From Gammaproteobacteria bacterium (GTDB taxonomy: Bacteria > Pseudomonadota > Gammaproteobacteria > Pseudomonadales > Pseudomonadaceae), in assembly GCA_012513235.1 (NCBI GenBank), contig JAAZCO010000181.1, forward strand, positions 1-23,248: a stretch of DNA of 23,248 nucleotides, given 5' to 3'. The position numbers and the translations under genes are program-made. Within the stretch, counting starts at the first letter, position 1; each line of letters opens with the position of its first letter. The notes under the pieces are model-generated. The model was not told where the DNA came from, did no database searches, and saw nothing but the letters and a program-made list of their open reading frames with translations. Below are positions 21,601 to 23,248 of this stretch, in pieces.

Positions 21601-22887
21601 ATGTCACGCTCAGCATCTCTGTTTGAACAAGCTCAGAAACATATCCCCGGTGGCGTAAACTCGCCCGTACGCGCCTTCGCTGGCGTGGGTGGCACGCCAC
21701 TGTTTTTTAAGCACGCCAAAGGTGCTTATGTCACCGATGAAGACGACAAGCAGTATGTCGACTACGTCGGCTCGTGGGGCCCGATGATTTTGGGTCATAG
21801 CCACCCTGATGTACTCGATGCCGTACGCAATCAACTCGAGCACGGCTTATCGTACGGCGCTCCGACTGCTTTAGAAGTTGAAATGGCCGACTTAGTCTGC
21901 AGCTTAGTACCTTCTATGGATATGGTGCGTATGACCAGCTCCGGTACTGAAGCGACCATGAGTGCGATTCGTTTAGCCCGTGGTTACACCGGTCGCGATA
22001 GCATTATTAAGTTTGAAGGCTGCTACCACGGTCACTCCGACAGTTTACTGGTTAAAGCAGGTTCTGGCGCACTGACCTTGGGCGTTCCCAGCTCACCTGG
22101 CGTGCCAGCAGCTTTTGCTAAACACACTATTACCCTGCCCTTTAACGATACCGATGCAGTGGCTGCTTACTTAGCTGAACATGGCCAAGAGATTGCCTGC
22201 ATTATCGTGGAACCAGTAGCCGGTAACATGAACTGTGTACCACCTGCACCAGGCTTCTTGGAAGGCTTGCGTGAACAGTGTGATAAGCACGGTGTAGTAT
22301 TGATTTTTGACGAAGTGATGACCGGTTTCCGTGTGGCTTTAGGCGGTGCACAAGCGCTGTACAATGTGAAGCCTGACCTGTCTACCTTTGGTAAAATCAT
22401 CGGTGGTGGTATGCCAGTGGGCTGCTTTGGCGGCAGCAAGAAAATCATGTCGCACATCGCACCACTTGGTCCCGTGTATCAAGCCGGTACTTTGTCAGGT
22501 AACCCATTAGCGATGGCTGCAGGTTTAACCACGCTAAAGCTGATTAGCCGTCCTGGCTTCCATGACGAACTGACAGACTACACCACGCGCATGCTGCAAG
22601 GCCTACAAGAACGCGCGGATGCAGCCGGTATTCCATTCACCACCACGCAAGCCGGCGGTATGTTTGGTCTGTACTTTACCGAGCGTAAGAACATCAAAAG
22701 CTTTGAAGATGCGACTAGCAGCAATATTGCGCACTTCAAACAGTTCTTCCACTTGATGCTCGAAGGCGGTGTGTATTTAGCACCAAGCGCCTTTGAAGCA
22801 GGCTTCAGCTCGATTGCTCTGGGTGATGCAGAGCTCAAAATCACTCTGGATGCAGCCGAAGCAGCTTTTGCGAAAATGAAAGGCTAA
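21601..22887 (+). CDS. hemL: Glutamate-1-semialdehyde 2,1-aminomutase
   Basis: HemL makes 5-aminolevulinate from glutamate-1-semialdehyde in the C5 pathway of haem and tetrapyrrole synthesis. The 428-residue protein is a class III PLP-dependent aminotransferase-fold enzyme. Lys265 in TFGKIIGGGMPVG forms the Schiff base. HIPGGVNSPVRAF, SSGTEATMSAIRLARG, FEGCYHGHSD, EPVAGNMNCVPP, LIFDEVMTGFRV and AGTLSGNPLAMAAG are family signatures. GAGG lies eight bases before the ATG. It is followed by a strong terminator and follows thiD-thiE, an order known from Pseudomonas. Confidence 0.98.
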   Translation: MSRSASLFEQAQKHIPGGVNSPVRAFAGVGGTPLFFKHAKGAYVTDEDDKQYVDYVGSWGPMILGHSHPDVLDAVRNQLEHGLSYGAPTALEVEMADLVCSLVPSMDMVRMTSSGTEATMSAIRLARGYTGRDSIIKFEGCYHGHSDSLLVKAGSGALTLGVPSSPGVPAAFAKHTITLPFNDTDAVAAYLAEHGQEIACIIVEPVAGNMNCVPPAPGFLEGLREQCDKHGVVLIFDEVMTGFRVALGGAQALYNVKPDLSTFGKIIGGGMPVGCFGGSKKIMSHIAPLGPVYQAGTLSGNPLAMAAGLTTLKLISRPGFHDELTDYTTRMLQGLQERADAAGIPFTTTQAGGMFGLYFTERKNIKSFEDATSSNIAHFKQFFHLMLEGGVYLAPSAFEAGFSSIALGDAELKITLDAAEAAFAKMKG

Positions 22888-22903
22888 TACGGTACTGAGC
22901 TAC

Positions 22904-22931
22904 AAAAACGCCCATTTATTTGGGCGTTTTT
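22904..22931. terminator. Rho-independent terminator of hemL
   Basis: AAAAACGCCCA (22904-22914) pairs with TGGGCGTTTTT (22921-22931) around a six-base loop, with one further T. It lies 16 bases after the hemL stop. The A run on the left lets it serve minus-strand transcripts from the right as well. Confidence 0.93.
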
Positions 22932-23012
22932 TATGGTGCTGAGATTTATCGTATGGACTGATAGAGCATGCTGGTTAGATATGCGCGTACAGGCCATATC
23001 AATGATCAAGAA

Positions 23013-23111
23013 GTGTCTCGTGGGTGACGCGGCAAGTGAAGCCATGGATGGCGTAACGCCCGAATTGAGGCAGGAAGCCTCATTGAGGGAAAAGCGCCAC
23101 CCACGATACAC
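23013..23111. repeat. Imperfect inverted-repeat element with nested hairpins
   Basis: Arms 23013-23030 and 23094-23111 are complementary at 16 of 18 positions (core TCGTGGGTG/CACCCACGA). They enclose further small hairpins: GGC/GCC (23031-23043), GCCA-TGGA-TGGC (23041-23052), which competes with GGCG-TAA-CGCC (23050-23060), and TGAGGC-AGGAA-GCCTCA (23066-23082). On the plus strand two of the loops display GGA, in CATGGATG and CAGGAAG, and a third GGA follows in GAGGGA. It could be a structured RNA, a CsrA/RsmA-binding element, or a small mobile/repeat unit such as a MITE. It lies in the gap after hemL, past its terminator. Confidence 0.5.
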
Positions 23112-23179
23112 GCCATGCCAACCTCTAGCCCGCACCAACAACACGCAACATCAAGCCAGCAGACCCAGCGCAAAGAAGC

Positions 23180-23248
23180 TTACTCAGACAGCGAACGAAT
23201 CACCTCAGGCAACTGCGCAATCTGACTCACCTGCGCATCCGGCTCAGC
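23180..23248 (-). CDS. 3' end of a minus-strand gene, perhaps a HAD-family phosphatase
   Basis: The last 69 bases encode, on the minus strand, 22 codons and a TAA stop, and the frame is open to the window edge. The residues read AEPDAQVSQIAQLPEVIRSL and then SE. The pattern of a PDA followed by an I-x-x-LPE tail resembles the C-terminal end of HAD-like (phosphoglycolate-phosphatase type) hydrolases, but this is too short for confidence. The hemL terminator, able to act in both directions, would also serve this gene. Confidence 0.4.
   Translation of the reverse strand, partial: AEPDAQVSQIAQLPEVIRSLSE

Noticed and set aside
22884..23144. 86-codon minus-strand frame after hemL
   Set aside because: It runs through the hemL terminator and the inverted-repeat element and has no ribosome binding site; its sequence is explained by the repeat.
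1..23248. Mobile elements, CRISPR arrays, toxin-antitoxin or defence genes
   Set aside because: No transposase, integrase, repeat-spacer pattern or defence-type protein was seen; all sizeable genes are housekeeping families.

Overview
The window is a stretch of core chromosome from a gammaproteobacterium, most likely a low-GC member of the Pseudomonadaceae (by eye about 45-50 % GC, compatible with the Thiopseudomonas/Oblitimonas/Denitrificimonas area; this placement is inference). The reasons are the gene neighbourhoods pgeF-rluD-bamD, rsmI/lpoA-yraN-gmhA-dolP, sspB-sspA-petCBA-rpsI-rplM and thiD-thiE-hemL, each of which I know from Pseudomonas, and the protein sequences themselves. I see no phage, insertion sequence, CRISPR array, tRNA or rRNA.

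Layout. 1-375 holds no gene. 376-2111 (minus) carries pgeF and rluD, divergent from bamD (2256-3239). A glutathione peroxidase gene (minus) converges on bamD across a shared terminator. 3799-4266 has no protein gene but contains an orphan terminator and a matching minus-strand promoter, so it may encode a small RNA. Then follow an Lrp/AsnC regulator, a DUF2788 membrane protein, and a minus-strand pair rluE-mioC. A divergent control region (6346-6575) leads into folM-folE-folX-hopJ, a compact tetrahydromonapterin-synthesis operon ending in a HopJ-family gene that overlaps the 3' end of rsmI.

9432-12957 holds the divergent rsmI / lpoA-yraN-gmhA-dolP block (envelope and LPS functions). On the minus strand rplM-rpsI (ribosome), petA-petB-petC (cytochrome bc1) and sspA-sspB (stringent starvation proteins) form three successive units, separated by hairpins. 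Rightwards come the SulP transporter dauA, then thiD-thiE (thiamine) and hemL (haem/tetrapyrrole synthesis), which would supply the cytochrome complex. The last 70 bases hold the 3' end of another minus-strand gene.

No obviously new multi-gene system is present. The most interesting signals are non-coding: a possible ~210-nt sRNA at 3921-4127, a ~99-nt structured inverted-repeat element at 23013-23111 with GGA motifs in hairpin loops, paired GACAA-N-TTGTC palindromes at the pet promoter, and repeated TTGWACAAAAC motifs in the mioC/folM control region.
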